This document shows positions 16,582 to 24,435 of a stretch of 64,000 nucleotides of DNA, piece after piece. How positions within the stretch are numbered: position 1 is the stretch's first letter; every line of letters begins with the position of its first letter. A program made the translations under genes and the position numbers. This DNA comes from Fusibacter ferrireducens (GTDB lineage Bacteria > Bacillota > Clostridia > Peptostreptococcales > Acidaminobacteraceae). The notes under the pieces are model-generated. The model searched no databases. It was not told the DNA's origin and saw nothing but the letters and a program-made list of their open reading frames with translations. The DNA lies in NCBI RefSeq assembly GCF_015352425.1, contig NZ_JADKNH010000007.1, positions 62,001-126,000 of the forward strand. Reading direction: 5' to 3'.

Positions 16582-17035
16582 AAATTTACTCGATCATATT
16601 GAAAAAAAGAACATCGCTTTTGTGGAACATAAAATTCCTGTTAAAGATGTCAAAGGACTCTATTTCGATGAGACCATTATTTTAGATCAAACTCAAATAG
16701 AGACAGAAGCAGAAATGGCTTGTATCCTTGCAGAAGAGATTGGACACTACGAAACTTCGGCAGGCAATATATTAGATCAAGAAAGCCTTAAAAATATAAA
16801 GCAAGAAAAAATGGCACGCAGATGGGCACATAAAAAGCTCATTCCTCTTGAAAAATTCATCGATTGTTTTAAATATGGATGCCATGATCAATACGAGGTT
16901 TCAGAGCGAATTGGGGTTACCAATGAATTTTTAAGAGAAACCGTAGATACATATATGCAAATTTACGGTCAATACGTGGTCGTTGATGATTACATAATCT
17001 ATTTTGAACCCTTAGGTGTGATGAAACGCATTTAG
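16574..17035 (+). CDS. ImmA/IrrE-like protein with altered zinc motif
   Basis: 153 residues from the ATG at 16574 inside the XRE end. Family features: CILAEEIGHYETSAG in place of the usual (H)ExxH motif and QEKMARRWAHKKLIPLEKFI, the conserved third-ligand helix. The first zinc-binding His is Glu here (EEIGH); the second His and the downstream Glu remain. Similar AEE.GH variants occur in phage ImmA-like proteins, so it may be a different metal site or a non-proteolytic repressor partner. The left copy at 505-1101 keeps HELGH. Expected to antagonise the XRE protein upstream. Confidence 0.82.
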   Translation: MIKNLLDHIEKKNIAFVEHKIPVKDVKGLYFDETIILDQTQIETEAEMACILAEEIGHYETSAGNILDQESLKNIKQEKMARRWAHKKLIPLEKFIDCFKYGCHDQYEVSERIGVTNEFLRETVDTYMQIYGQYVVVDDYIIYFEPLGVMKRI

Positions 17036-17083
17036 TCTGTCACCAAATGTCTTTCAATTGTGTATGAATAAAATATGATGTTG

Positions 17084-17121
17084 AAAAAGGATTAAGTTTT
17101 CGAGAGCTTAATCTTTTTTTT
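17084..17121 (+). terminator. Terminator of the right XRE/ImmA operon
   Basis: AAAAGGATTAAG...CTTAATC stem followed by eight or more Ts, 50 bases after the ImmA-like stop. Marks the right edge of the tailocin locus. Confidence 0.85.
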
Positions 17122-17141
17122 ATTCATTTCAGATAAATAAC

Positions 17142-17170
17142 TTGACATGAATTATCAGAAAATTTATACT
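17142..17170 (+). promoter_or_regulatory. Sigma-A promoter of the GntR operon
   Basis: TTGACA, 17-base spacer, TATACT: near-consensus. It is followed within eight bases by the 17-bp palindrome at 17178. Confidence 0.88.
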
Positions 17171-17177
17171 TTTTGTA

Positions 17178-17194
17178 TCGTGGACAGTCCACGA
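17178..17194 (+). promoter_or_regulatory. Palindromic operator, probable GntR site
   Basis: TCGTGGAC-A-GTCCACGA, perfect dyad of 8+1+8, placed at the expected transcription start and 18 bases before the GntR ATG. Typical layout for an autorepressing GntR protein. Confidence 0.85.
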
Positions 17195-17211
17195 TGTGAT
17201 TGGAGGCTCAA

Positions 17212-17964
17212 ATGACTGTAGAATCTCAATTTTTAAAGCAAATGGCACGTCACATCGTATCAGGCACATGGCAGACCGGTGAAAAGCTCCCCCCAGAACG
17301 CGAATTGGTAAAACAATTTGGCTGTTCTAGACAAACAGTGCATAATGGCTTAATAAAGCTCTCAAATTTAGGATTAGTGACCATCATACCAAGACAAGGT
17401 GTGACCGTTAACGACTATATGAACACAGGAGATTTCAAATTGCTGGATGTCTTGATTGATTTTGACCGTGAAGAACTCAGCACGGAACTGAAGGTGAATA
17501 TGATTCATTTTATGATGCTACAGATTGAACTCATATGCAAAACAGCAAGTCACTTTCCCTTTAATGAATCGCTTGACAAACGCGTTCAAGAAATGTCTCA
17601 CATGAACTCAATGATCGATAGCCCCATCCATACTAAGCAGTATGCTCCAGCTTTAAATCCCTATAACCTCGATAGAGACAACATGAAGCAAATGTTATGT
17701 GACTCTTTTTTCAATTATTTTCACACCCTTTGTCAAAGCACAAATAATGTTCTTTTTCTACTGCTGATCAATTCATTTGAAATGGGTATCAAAAATGCAG
17801 CCGCCTATTTATTCTTGACACCTGATCGTGCAATTGAAACCATTCTTTTACTATCCAACTTTAATGAAGTTTTTCAGTCAGGCAGTCTTGACTTCACCAG
17901 TTGTATTTCAACGCTATCCAGCTTACTTGAAAAGTATTGGCTCAAAGGAGGTTCCAATGCATAA
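17212..17964 (+). CDS. GntR family transcriptional regulator
   Basis: 250 residues from the ATG at 17212, preceded by TGGAGG; an ATG 12 bases earlier overlaps that site. N-terminal winged helix: MARHIVSGTWQTGEKLPPER followed by ELVKQFGCSRQTVHNGLIKL and VTIIPRQGVTV. The C-terminal ~170 residues are all helical and look FadR/FCD-like, with ISTLSSLLEKYWLKGG at the end; ligand unknown. First gene of an operon with a transporter and a metallocarboxypeptidase-like protein, so the effector is likely related to their substrate. Overlaps the transporter start by 8 bases. Confidence 0.88.
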   Translation: MTVESQFLKQMARHIVSGTWQTGEKLPPERELVKQFGCSRQTVHNGLIKLSNLGLVTIIPRQGVTVNDYMNTGDFKLLDVLIDFDREELSTELKVNMIHFMMLQIELICKTASHFPFNESLDKRVQEMSHMNSMIDSPIHTKQYAPALNPYNLDRDNMKQMLCDSFFNYFHTLCQSTNNVLFLLLINSFEMGIKNAAAYLFLTPDRAIETILLLSNFNEVFQSGSLDFTSCISTLSSLLEKYWLKGGSNA

Positions 17965-19384
17965 TCATGACTCAGCCCCTAATTCAAATCATAGTTTAAA
18001 CCATAGTTCAAACCATGCGCTCAATATCAGTACCAAGACTTTTATCTCAGCTGCTTTGATTCTCATACTACTACTAATTGGTTCTGGTATACTTACGCGT
18101 GTTATTCCTATGGGAAGCTACAATTACATTATTACGTCCACTTCAAAGACAATCATTCCTAACAGTTATCATGAAATTGAAGGTGCACCCCTTCCCATTT
18201 ATAAGTGGTTTACCGCGCCTATCGAAGTACTTTTCACAAGTGAAGGCATTATAATCATCACGATTATACTTTTCCTACTAATCATTGGTGGCGCTATTGG
18301 CATTCTCAATGAAGTCAAAGTACTCAACAGCATCATCTCTCAAGTGGTTCAAAAATTCAGGCATAAAAAATACCATCTCATTTGGGCCATTGTGTTCATT
18401 TTTATGTCCTTAGGGGCATTTATCGGCATCTTTGAAGAAGTCATCCCGTTGGTGCCCTTACTCATTTCTCTGAGTCTAGCGCTAGGATTTGATGTCATGA
18501 CTGGACTGGGTATGAGTCTACTGGCCACAGGATTTGGTTTCGCCGCTGCTGTATCCAATCCATTTACCATTGGTGTTGCTCAACGCATTGCAAATATCCC
18601 CGTGTTTTCTGGCGCGGGTTATCGACTTGTCATCTTTTTCATCACTTATACGGTACTTTCTTCAATGCTGGTTAAGTATGCCAAAAGCATTGAGATTCCT
18701 ACGGATTCAGATTTTGATAACATTGAAGGCACTTCCAAAAAAGCTGTTCTTTGGTTTTTAATATGCACAACTATTATGGTGATCCTCATCTTGCTCTCAC
18801 CACTTGTTCCCTTGATCAGTGCTTATAATTTACCGATCATAGGCCTATTATTCCTCATTTCTGGCATTGGCAGTGGATTGCTTTCAGATCGCGGTGTGGC
18901 CGGCACTTTAAAAATTTTTAAATCCGGTGCCACAGCTATGCTGCCCGGCGTCATTCTAATTCTTCTTGCAACAGGTGTAAAGCATGTAATTCAAACAGGG
19001 AATATCATGGACAGTCTCCTTTATTATGCTTCTGAATCCGTCACAAATGCCTCCCCGTTCACGGCTGTTTTATTGGTCTATTTACTAGTATTTGCCCTCA
19101 ACTTCTTCATTGGTTCAGGAAGTGCTAAAGCCTTCATCGTCATTCCCATCATAGCACCTCTTATGGATATGATGGGCATCAGTAGACAAATGGCTATACT
19201 TGCCTTTCAGTTTGGAGATGGTTTCTCCAACATACTTTATCCCACAAATGCAGTCTTACTAATCGGCATTGGACTCGCTGGTGTAAGCTATGTCAAATGG
19301 TTTAAATGGGTCTTCAAATTTCAGTTGATTATCGGCTTATTATCCATCCTATTTTTATGGATAGGGTTGCAATTAGGTTACTAA
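17957..19384 (+). CDS. YfcC/DcuC-superfamily membrane transporter
   Basis: 475 residues from the ATG at 17957 (GGAGG upstream), with a His/Asn/Ser-rich N-terminal tail (HNHDSAPNSNHSLNHSS). About 12 membrane helices, with conserved patterns GSGILTRVIPMGSY near the start, GAFIGIFEEVIPLVPLLISL in the middle, FAAAVSNPFTIGVAQRIANI and SGSAKAFIVIPIIAPLMDM, then FGDGFSNILYPTNAVLLIGI. These are the marks of the YfcC-type branch of the ion-transporter superfamily that includes arginine/ornithine exchangers and AbgT-like carriers. Substrate not determinable; the following peptidase gene suggests peptides or amino acids. Confidence 0.85.
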   Translation: MHNHDSAPNSNHSLNHSSNHALNISTKTFISAALILILLLIGSGILTRVIPMGSYNYIITSTSKTIIPNSYHEIEGAPLPIYKWFTAPIEVLFTSEGIIIITIILFLLIIGGAIGILNEVKVLNSIISQVVQKFRHKKYHLIWAIVFIFMSLGAFIGIFEEVIPLVPLLISLSLALGFDVMTGLGMSLLATGFGFAAAVSNPFTIGVAQRIANIPVFSGAGYRLVIFFITYTVLSSMLVKYAKSIEIPTDSDFDNIEGTSKKAVLWFLICTTIMVILILLSPLVPLISAYNLPIIGLLFLISGIGSGLLSDRGVAGTLKIFKSGATAMLPGVILILLATGVKHVIQTGNIMDSLLYYASESVTNASPFTAVLLVYLLVFALNFFIGSGSAKAFIVIPIIAPLMDMMGISRQMAILAFQFGDGFSNILYPTNAVLLIGIGLAGVSYVKWFKWVFKFQLIIGLLSILFLWIGLQLGY

Positions 19385-19395
19385 AGGAGATTATT

Positions 19396-20496
19396 ATGGC
19401 TACTTTTTATAAAGAGTATGAACCTGCGCGAAAAGCCTTTTTAGCGTTTACGGATCAAATCAAGCAAATGACAGGTCAAAGTTTAGATGTTCAGCTCACT
19501 TCACATGAAATTATCGAGGGGCTATTTATGGATGTATTGGAAATTAAACCTGATAAGCCTCAACGTTTGCTCTGCTTAACATCTGGATTGCATGGAATAG
19601 AAGGTTACGCTGGCAATTATGTCCTTCAAGAATTTGTTGACTGTTTTCTCCCCAAATTAAATTTAGAAGATACACATGTCATCTTAGTCCACGCGATCAA
19701 CCCCTATGGAATGAAATACAAACGCAAATCTAATGAAAATAGTGTGGATCTAAATCGAAACTTCAACGCTTCTTTTGACACTTTACACTCCAATGAAGGC
19801 TTCAAGACAAATGCATCTTTTTTCTTGCCAAGAAAACTAAAAAACCCTTATCTTATTGAAAATATTCTATTTTACATCAGAACTGCTAAACTCTATTTTA
19901 CAATTCCACATGAACAATTTAGAGAGGCCGCATTACTTGGGCAATATGAGTTTCCAAATGGATTTTATTATGGGGGAGATCACATGGAAAAATCCACAGC
20001 AATACTCGCTCAATTGTATCAAAAATTAGTTTCTTTCCCGTATAACAAACGATTATTTATCGATCTTCACACAGGTTATGGTCCTAAGTATCAAATGAGC
20101 ATTGTAAATTCACCTAATGAAAAAAGATCGGTCTCCGAATTAAAGAAAGCCTTTAACTACCCACTGATTCAAAATGCCAATGGTGATGATTTTTATCAAA
20201 TTAATGGTGATATGGTCAATTACATCAACGACTTTATTCAAGCGACAGATTACGCCACTTGCTTTGAATTTGGAACAATTGGTATGAGCATACTTGATGA
20301 AATTAAATCCCTTCGAATTATGTTAGAAGAAAACAGTGTACATCATATGCATAGAGAAACAGATCCGATCTTTAAGCGCATTAAAAAGGATTTTGAACAA
20401 CTCTATATGCCAGATGAAAAAAAATGGCTCGATAAGGTTATTACTGACTTTGATCAAGCGCTTAAAGGCATATTAACCCATTATAAATTTATATAA
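19396..20496 (+). CDS. DUF2817 / M14-like metallocarboxypeptidase
   Basis: 366 residues (ATG at 19396 after AAAGGAG). Zinc-peptidase features: LTSGLHGIEGYAGNYVLQ (HxxE ligand pair), AINPYGMKYKRKSNENSVDL leading into LNRNF, and FIDLHTGYG with the third His, then FEFGTIGMSI near residue ~290 for the catalytic Glu region. These fit the DUF2817 branch of the M14 family. No signal peptide, so it acts in the cytoplasm, presumably on a peptide or N-acyl compound taken up by the adjacent transporter. The transporter stop is 12 bases upstream. Confidence 0.82.
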   Translation: MATFYKEYEPARKAFLAFTDQIKQMTGQSLDVQLTSHEIIEGLFMDVLEIKPDKPQRLLCLTSGLHGIEGYAGNYVLQEFVDCFLPKLNLEDTHVILVHAINPYGMKYKRKSNENSVDLNRNFNASFDTLHSNEGFKTNASFFLPRKLKNPYLIENILFYIRTAKLYFTIPHEQFREAALLGQYEFPNGFYYGGDHMEKSTAILAQLYQKLVSFPYNKRLFIDLHTGYGPKYQMSIVNSPNEKRSVSELKKAFNYPLIQNANGDDFYQINGDMVNYINDFIQATDYATCFEFGTIGMSILDEIKSLRIMLEENSVHHMHRETDPIFKRIKKDFEQLYMPDEKKWLDKVITDFDQALKGILTHYKFI

Positions 20497-20588
20497 AATT
20501 GCTTTTAAAATTTAATAAATAATCTTTAAAAAATTAGATTGTATCTCTCACAATATAAGCATATAATATCCTAGTTGAATCTATTTCA

Positions 20589-20617
20589 TGACCATGATTG
20601 AATTTATTTTATGGTCA
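20589..20617 (+). terminator. Hairpin after the carboxypeptidase gene
   Basis: TGACCAT...ATGGTCA, 7-bp stem with 15-base loop and a T-rich 3' side. Likely a weak terminator for the GntR operon. Confidence 0.45.
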
Positions 20618-20684
20618 CTTTTCATCTAGTTTCAAACAACAAATGACCTCATTGTATAAACACATCATGTAAAGGAGATTGCAA

Positions 20685-21206
20685 ATGAAGGATATTATAC
20701 TCATCATTATCTTACAGCTCATCTATGTCCCCATGTTGGCACTACGCACCATTTGTATGGTGAAAAAACTAACTTTGTGGACCTCTATTTTCGGTATTTT
20801 AGAAAGCCTCATTTATGTATTAGGACTCTCTCTAGTTCTAACAGGTGAGCAAACCATTGTCGAAATGGTGGTTTATGCCGTTGGCTTTGGTCTTGGCCTC
20901 ATCGTGGGCATTCAGATTGAAAACAAAATTGCAATTGGCTACACCTCTGCTGTTGTCAATATCAGGAATAAAAATCAATCACTTATTGACACTTTGAGAG
21001 CAAAGGGATTTGGCGTTACCATTTTTGAAGGTGAAGGCCGTGAAAGCACTCGATTTCGCCTTGACATTCTAACCAAGCGCACTAAAGAAAAAGAACTATT
21101 ATGTTTGATTCAAGAATATGAACCCAGTGCTTTTATCGTATTCTATGAGCCAACACTTTTTAGGGGCGGCTACATGTCTGAAATGATGAAGAAAAGGTTG
21201 CATTAG
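20685..21206 (+). CDS. UPF0316 membrane protein (DUF5698 + DUF2179)
   Basis: 173 residues from the ATG at 20685 (AAAGGAG upstream). Three membrane helices in the first ~85 residues (DIILIIILQLIYVPMLAL; TSIFGILESLIYVLGLSLVL; VEMVVYAVGFGLGLIVGIQI) and a cytoplasmic DUF2179 domain: LRAKGFGVTIFEGEGRESTR and FRLDILTKRTKEKELLCLI, ending PTLFRGGYM. The GEGR motif is characteristic of UPF0316 proteins. Function not established for the family. Confidence 0.88.
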   Translation: MKDIILIIILQLIYVPMLALRTICMVKKLTLWTSIFGILESLIYVLGLSLVLTGEQTIVEMVVYAVGFGLGLIVGIQIENKIAIGYTSAVVNIRNKNQSLIDTLRAKGFGVTIFEGEGRESTRFRLDILTKRTKEKELLCLIQEYEPSAFIVFYEPTLFRGGYMSEMMKKRLH

Positions 21207-21307
21207 AGCCCAAAGATTAAGTTATAGCTCTATGTGATTCATCTTATTTTAATCATATGTGTTCACTTGAAACGGCTCTATAGGTTCATATATAGGTTCG
21301 TATAATG

Positions 21308-21357
21308 AAAAAAGTCAATTCAAATCTGATTTATAAATGATTTGGATTGACTTTTTA
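21308..21357. terminator. Bidirectional terminator
   Basis: AAAAGTCAATTCAAATC...GATTTGGATTGACTTTTT, 17-bp arms with one mismatch, between the + strand DUF2179 gene and the tandem repeat. Confidence 0.85.
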
Positions 21358-21366
21358 TTAAAACAA

Positions 21367-21565
21367 CAAGATTTGAGCCGAAAGCTGTGCTGAGGAATGT
21401 TCACCCTCAAACAGCGTCAGCGAAAATCGTTTTGGGGCATCGGAGATGACACAAATGTTGTTATATGCAAGATTTGAGCCGAAAGCTGTGCTGAGGAATA
21501 TTCACCCTCAAACAGCGTCAGCGAAAATCGTTTTGGGGCATCAGAGATGACACAAATGTTGTTAT
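21367..21565. repeat. Tandem pair of 98-bp repeats (101-bp period)
   Basis: Two copies, 21367-21464 and 21468-21565, separated by ATG and differing at only two positions. Each begins CAAGATTTGAGCCGAAAGC and ends ACAAATGTTGTTAT. AACAAC before copy 1 and the GTTGTT ends form a terminal inverted repeat. Internal dyads (CAGCGTCAGCG; GAGCC/GGCTC) suggest RNA or MITE-like structure. No ORF. It fills most of the gap between two convergent genes. Confidence 0.9.
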
Positions 21566-21578
21566 TGAATTATTTTTA

Positions 21579-22073
21579 TCAAAGAGGACATGTCATATCG
21601 TACCAAACAGCACCACCATGTGTGGACTCTGATACGCCATCATTTACAAACCCAAAACCTTCATAGTAGGCAATCAAATGAGCTTTACAGGTTAAAATAA
21701 CCGCCTTTTTCCCTTGCTTCCGAGCATTTTCAATGAAGGTCTTCATCAACTTAGATGCAATGCCCTTTCTCCTATAGGATTCTATGACATCTAATCCAAA
21801 TATCGCGATAATTTCTCCAGAAGGGATATGGTGACTTGTATCATGAAACATTTCATCGTAAATGACAGGACTATTCGTCGTACAACCGTTGATAAACCCA
21901 ACGATTTGCTTTTCAATTTCTGCTACGAAAAAATTCTCAGGAAAAGTAGACATTCTTGCTTTAATCGATTTTTCCTCTGCTGCTTCCGCCGCAGGAAAAC
22001 ATTGTCTTTCAACTTCCACAATGGCTTCTAAATCTGTTTTGTTCACATTTCTAATGATGACATCCATGCTCAT
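21579..22073 (-). CDS. GNAT family N-acetyltransferase
   Basis: 164 residues. The GNAT acetyl-CoA binding motif is clear: IFGLDVIESYRRKGIASKLM (R-x-x-G-I-A), preceded by EKQIVGFINGC, and VLTCKAHLIAYYEGFGFVND at the C-terminal motif B. Substrate unknown (small amine or protein N-terminus). GGGAGG precedes the ATG at 22073. Monocistronic, with the tandem repeat downstream. Confidence 0.9.
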   Translation of the reverse strand: MSMDVIIRNVNKTDLEAIVEVERQCFPAAEAAEEKSIKARMSTFPENFFVAEIEKQIVGFINGCTTNSPVIYDEMFHDTSHHIPSGEIIAIFGLDVIESYRRKGIASKLMKTFIENARKQGKKAVILTCKAHLIAYYEGFGFVNDGVSESTHGGAVWYDMTCPL

Positions 22074-22102
22074 ATGAATCTGCCTCCCTCATTTTTCTTA
22101 AA

Positions 22103-22135
22103 GAAAGCCTCAGCATGATTCACGCTGAAGCTTTC
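22103..22135 (-). terminator. Terminator of the PEP-hydrolase/Tm-1 operon
   Basis: GAAAGCcTCAGC...GCTGAaGCTTTC hairpin, 65 bases after the end of the PEP-hydrolase gene, with a T-rich tail on the minus strand. Confidence 0.65.
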
Positions 22136-22200
22136 CATAATTATACCATATCCCTATATTTATCCCCACATCTTTCAAAAAAATGTGTTTATTCTCTTGC

Positions 22201-23031
22201 TTATTTGCTTATCTTTTTAAAAGCCTCTGTTTGACTTTTTATGCCCTTTTCTGCTGCAAAGCGTTCAATGCTAGATGCTCCGAAGAAGCCATTTATACCT
22301 TTGGTTCTCTCAATCACATAAGCTGCGTCTTCTGGTTCGGCAATTGGTCCACCGTGACAGATCACTAGGATATCTGGATTGACTTCTCGTCCCGCTTTAA
22401 TAATCGCTTCAATTTTCACGATACATTCATCTAAAGTCAATGCGGTTTGCGCACCGATGGAACCCTTTGTGGTTAATCCCATGTGCGCCACAAGAATATC
22501 TGCGCCAGCTTCAGCCATTGCCTTGGCTTGCTCTGGATCAAATACATACGGTGTGGTCAATAGATCGAGTTCATGTGCTTTTCGAATCATCTCTATTTCT
22601 AAGCCATATCCCATACCCGTTTCTTCTAAATTCTGTCTGAACACGCCGTCGATTAATCCCACAGTTGGGAAATTTTGAACTCCACTAAAGCCCATGTCCT
22701 TAAGTTGTTTTAAAAACACATCCATTACTCTAAAAGGATCTGTACCACAGACGCCAGCTAACACAGGAGTATCTTCAACTACTGGAAGCACTTCTGAAGC
22801 CATTTCAACTACAATGGCATTGGCGTCGCCATATGCCATAAGACCTGCTAAAGAACCGCGTCCAGCCATTCTATATCTCCCAGAATTGTAGATAATGAGC
22901 ATATCTGCACCGCCCTTTTCACTGCTCTTTGCAGTGATACCAGTACCTGCACCAACACCTACCAATATTTTACCCTCAGCGATTTGAGCTCTATACATCT
23001 CCATAATTTCTAATCTTGTCATCTTATTCAT
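22201..23031 (-). CDS. Phosphoenolpyruvate hydrolase-family TIM-barrel protein
   Basis: 276 residues from the ATG at 23031 (AGGAGG upstream). Family signatures in order: [80 protein letters not shown] and [16 protein letters not shown]. These correspond to the C-terminal TIM-barrel half of plant Tm-1 and to bacterial PEP-hydrolase annotations; the physiological reaction is not established. It is immediately downstream (50 bases) of the Tm-1-like ATP-binding gene, so the two halves of the plant protein are separate here. A close paralogue is fused to AraC at 24436-25638. Confidence 0.88.
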   Translation of the reverse strand: MNKMTRLEIMEMYRAQIAEGKILVGVGAGTGITAKSSEKGGADMLIIYNSGRYRMAGRGSLAGLMAYGDANAIVVEMASEVLPVVEDTPVLAGVCGTDPFRVMDVFLKQLKDMGFSGVQNFPTVGLIDGVFRQNLEETGMGYGLEIEMIRKAHELDLLTTPYVFDPEQAKAMAEAGADILVAHMGLTTKGSIGAQTALTLDECIVKIEAIIKAGREVNPDILVICHGGPIAEPEDAAYVIERTKGINGFFGASSIERFAAEKGIKSQTEAFKKISK

Positions 23032-23080
23032 GTGAATAACCTCCTGAAAAGTCATACCTTTTTTTAAACCGATTTACGCT

Positions 23081-24298
23081 TTAAATCTTTTTCTGATTCA
23101 TCATATCAATCAATATTTGTGCAGCCGTTTCTGCAAAGGCCTTATCATTAATATGATTTGGCAATTCTTTCAGTGTTACAATATTTTGATCAATATGCGA
23201 TCTTATGGCGTTAAAAAGTGCCTCATCTTCTTCTTTTCCATAAAAAGCTTGATCTGGAGCATCTATCATGGACACGCCTTTTAAAGGCAACATCATCACA
23301 GCATCGTGTTTTGCCATGTTAAGTTTTTCAGCAATCTTTTCACCAATTTTTATATTTTCTTCTACATTTGTTCTCATTAAAGTCACTGTAGGATTATGCT
23401 TGTAAAATTTCCGATCTTCAAATTGTTTTGGAACTGTTTCACGAGGCCCGAAGTTCACCATATCCACTGCGCCAACGGAAACCACCTGTGGAATGCCCTT
23501 TTTGCCCGCTGCGTCTAGCCGATTGGGGCCAGCATTTAAAACGCCACCTACAATTTCATCACACCATTCTGTTGTCGTTAAATCCAACACACCTTCTATA
23601 AAGCCATCTTCTATGAGGGCTTCCATTGATTGTCCACCTGTGCCCGTCGCATGAAAGATAAGCACTTCATAGCCGCGTTTTTCTAAATACATTCTAGCGT
23701 AGTCCACACAAGGCGTAGTCACACCAAACATCGTTGCCGCCACAAGCGGTTTCTTTTCAATGACCATTTCACTTTCGAACTTGACCATCCCAGCTATTGC
23801 AAAAGCCGCATTTTCAAAGATCTTCATGGAGATTGAGTTGAGTCCAGACACATCTACCACCGATGGCATCATCATGATGTCACTTGTACCAACATAATGC
23901 GCAGTGTTCCCAGATGCCACAGTTGAAACCATGAGTTTTGGCACACCTATTGGAAGTGCTCGCATCGCTGGCGTAACAAGCGAAGTGCCTCCTGAACCAC
24001 CAAATGAAATAATGCCATCAAACTTGCCTGCCTTATAGAGTTCTGGCACTAGTTTTTCCATGCCCTTTGACAATACTTCAGTTGCATATGCACGGTCTTT
24101 CCTTTCTGCAATTTCTTTGATGTCAGCACCATATGCATTTGCTACTTCTGCATTGGATACATCCGGTTCAAATGCAGGCTCAAACACCCCCGTATGAATT
24201 GTAAATGTCTTTAGGCCAAGCCCCTCTATAAGTTCTTTGACAAAAGCATATTCTTGACCTTTTGAATCAAACGTTCCTGCTATTGCTACAGTTTTCAT
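23081..24298 (-). CDS. Tm-1-like ATP-binding domain protein (UPF0261)
   Basis: 405 residues from the ATG at 24298 (GGAGGT upstream). VAIAGTFDSKGQEYAFVKEL at the start, FDGIISFGGSGGTSLVTPAM, VGTSDIMMMPSVVDVSGLNS, EVLIFHATGTGGQSMEALIE and the late GPRETVPKQFEDRKFYKHNP and LKGVSMIDAPDQAFY motifs define UPF0261. The domain binds nucleotide in plant Tm-1; bacterial function is undefined. Cotranscribed with the PEP-hydrolase-like gene, probably forming a two-component enzyme. Confidence 0.9.
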   Translation of the reverse strand: MKTVAIAGTFDSKGQEYAFVKELIEGLGLKTFTIHTGVFEPAFEPDVSNAEVANAYGADIKEIAERKDRAYATEVLSKGMEKLVPELYKAGKFDGIISFGGSGGTSLVTPAMRALPIGVPKLMVSTVASGNTAHYVGTSDIMMMPSVVDVSGLNSISMKIFENAAFAIAGMVKFESEMVIEKKPLVAATMFGVTTPCVDYARMYLEKRGYEVLIFHATGTGGQSMEALIEDGFIEGVLDLTTTEWCDEIVGGVLNAGPNRLDAAGKKGIPQVVSVGAVDMVNFGPRETVPKQFEDRKFYKHNPTVTLMRTNVEENIKIGEKIAEKLNMAKHDAVMMLPLKGVSMIDAPDQAFYGKEEDEALFNAIRSHIDQNIVTLKELPNHINDKAFAETAAQILIDMMNQKKI

Positions 24299-24370
24299 CT
24301 CTTTACCTCCAATGGCTGACTCAAGATTGATCAGATCTAAAGTCCTAAGTTGATTCCGTATATACAAAAC

Positions 24371-24404
24371 AACAGTATGATTAACTTAACCTAATCATAC
24401 TGTT
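24371..24404. terminator. Strong hairpin between the AraC fusion and UPF0261 genes
   Basis: AACAGTATGATTA and TAATCATACTGTT form a perfect 13-bp stem with an 8-base loop. It follows the AraC-fusion stop and could be its terminator or a regulatory site ahead of the UPF0261 gene. Confidence 0.75.
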
Positions 24405-24435
24405 ATTAAAATTCAAAGTAAATGTGTCTATGTCT

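Noticed and set aside
21367-21565. CRISPR array
   Set aside because: Only two 98-bp units separated by three bases; no spacers and no cas genes in the window.
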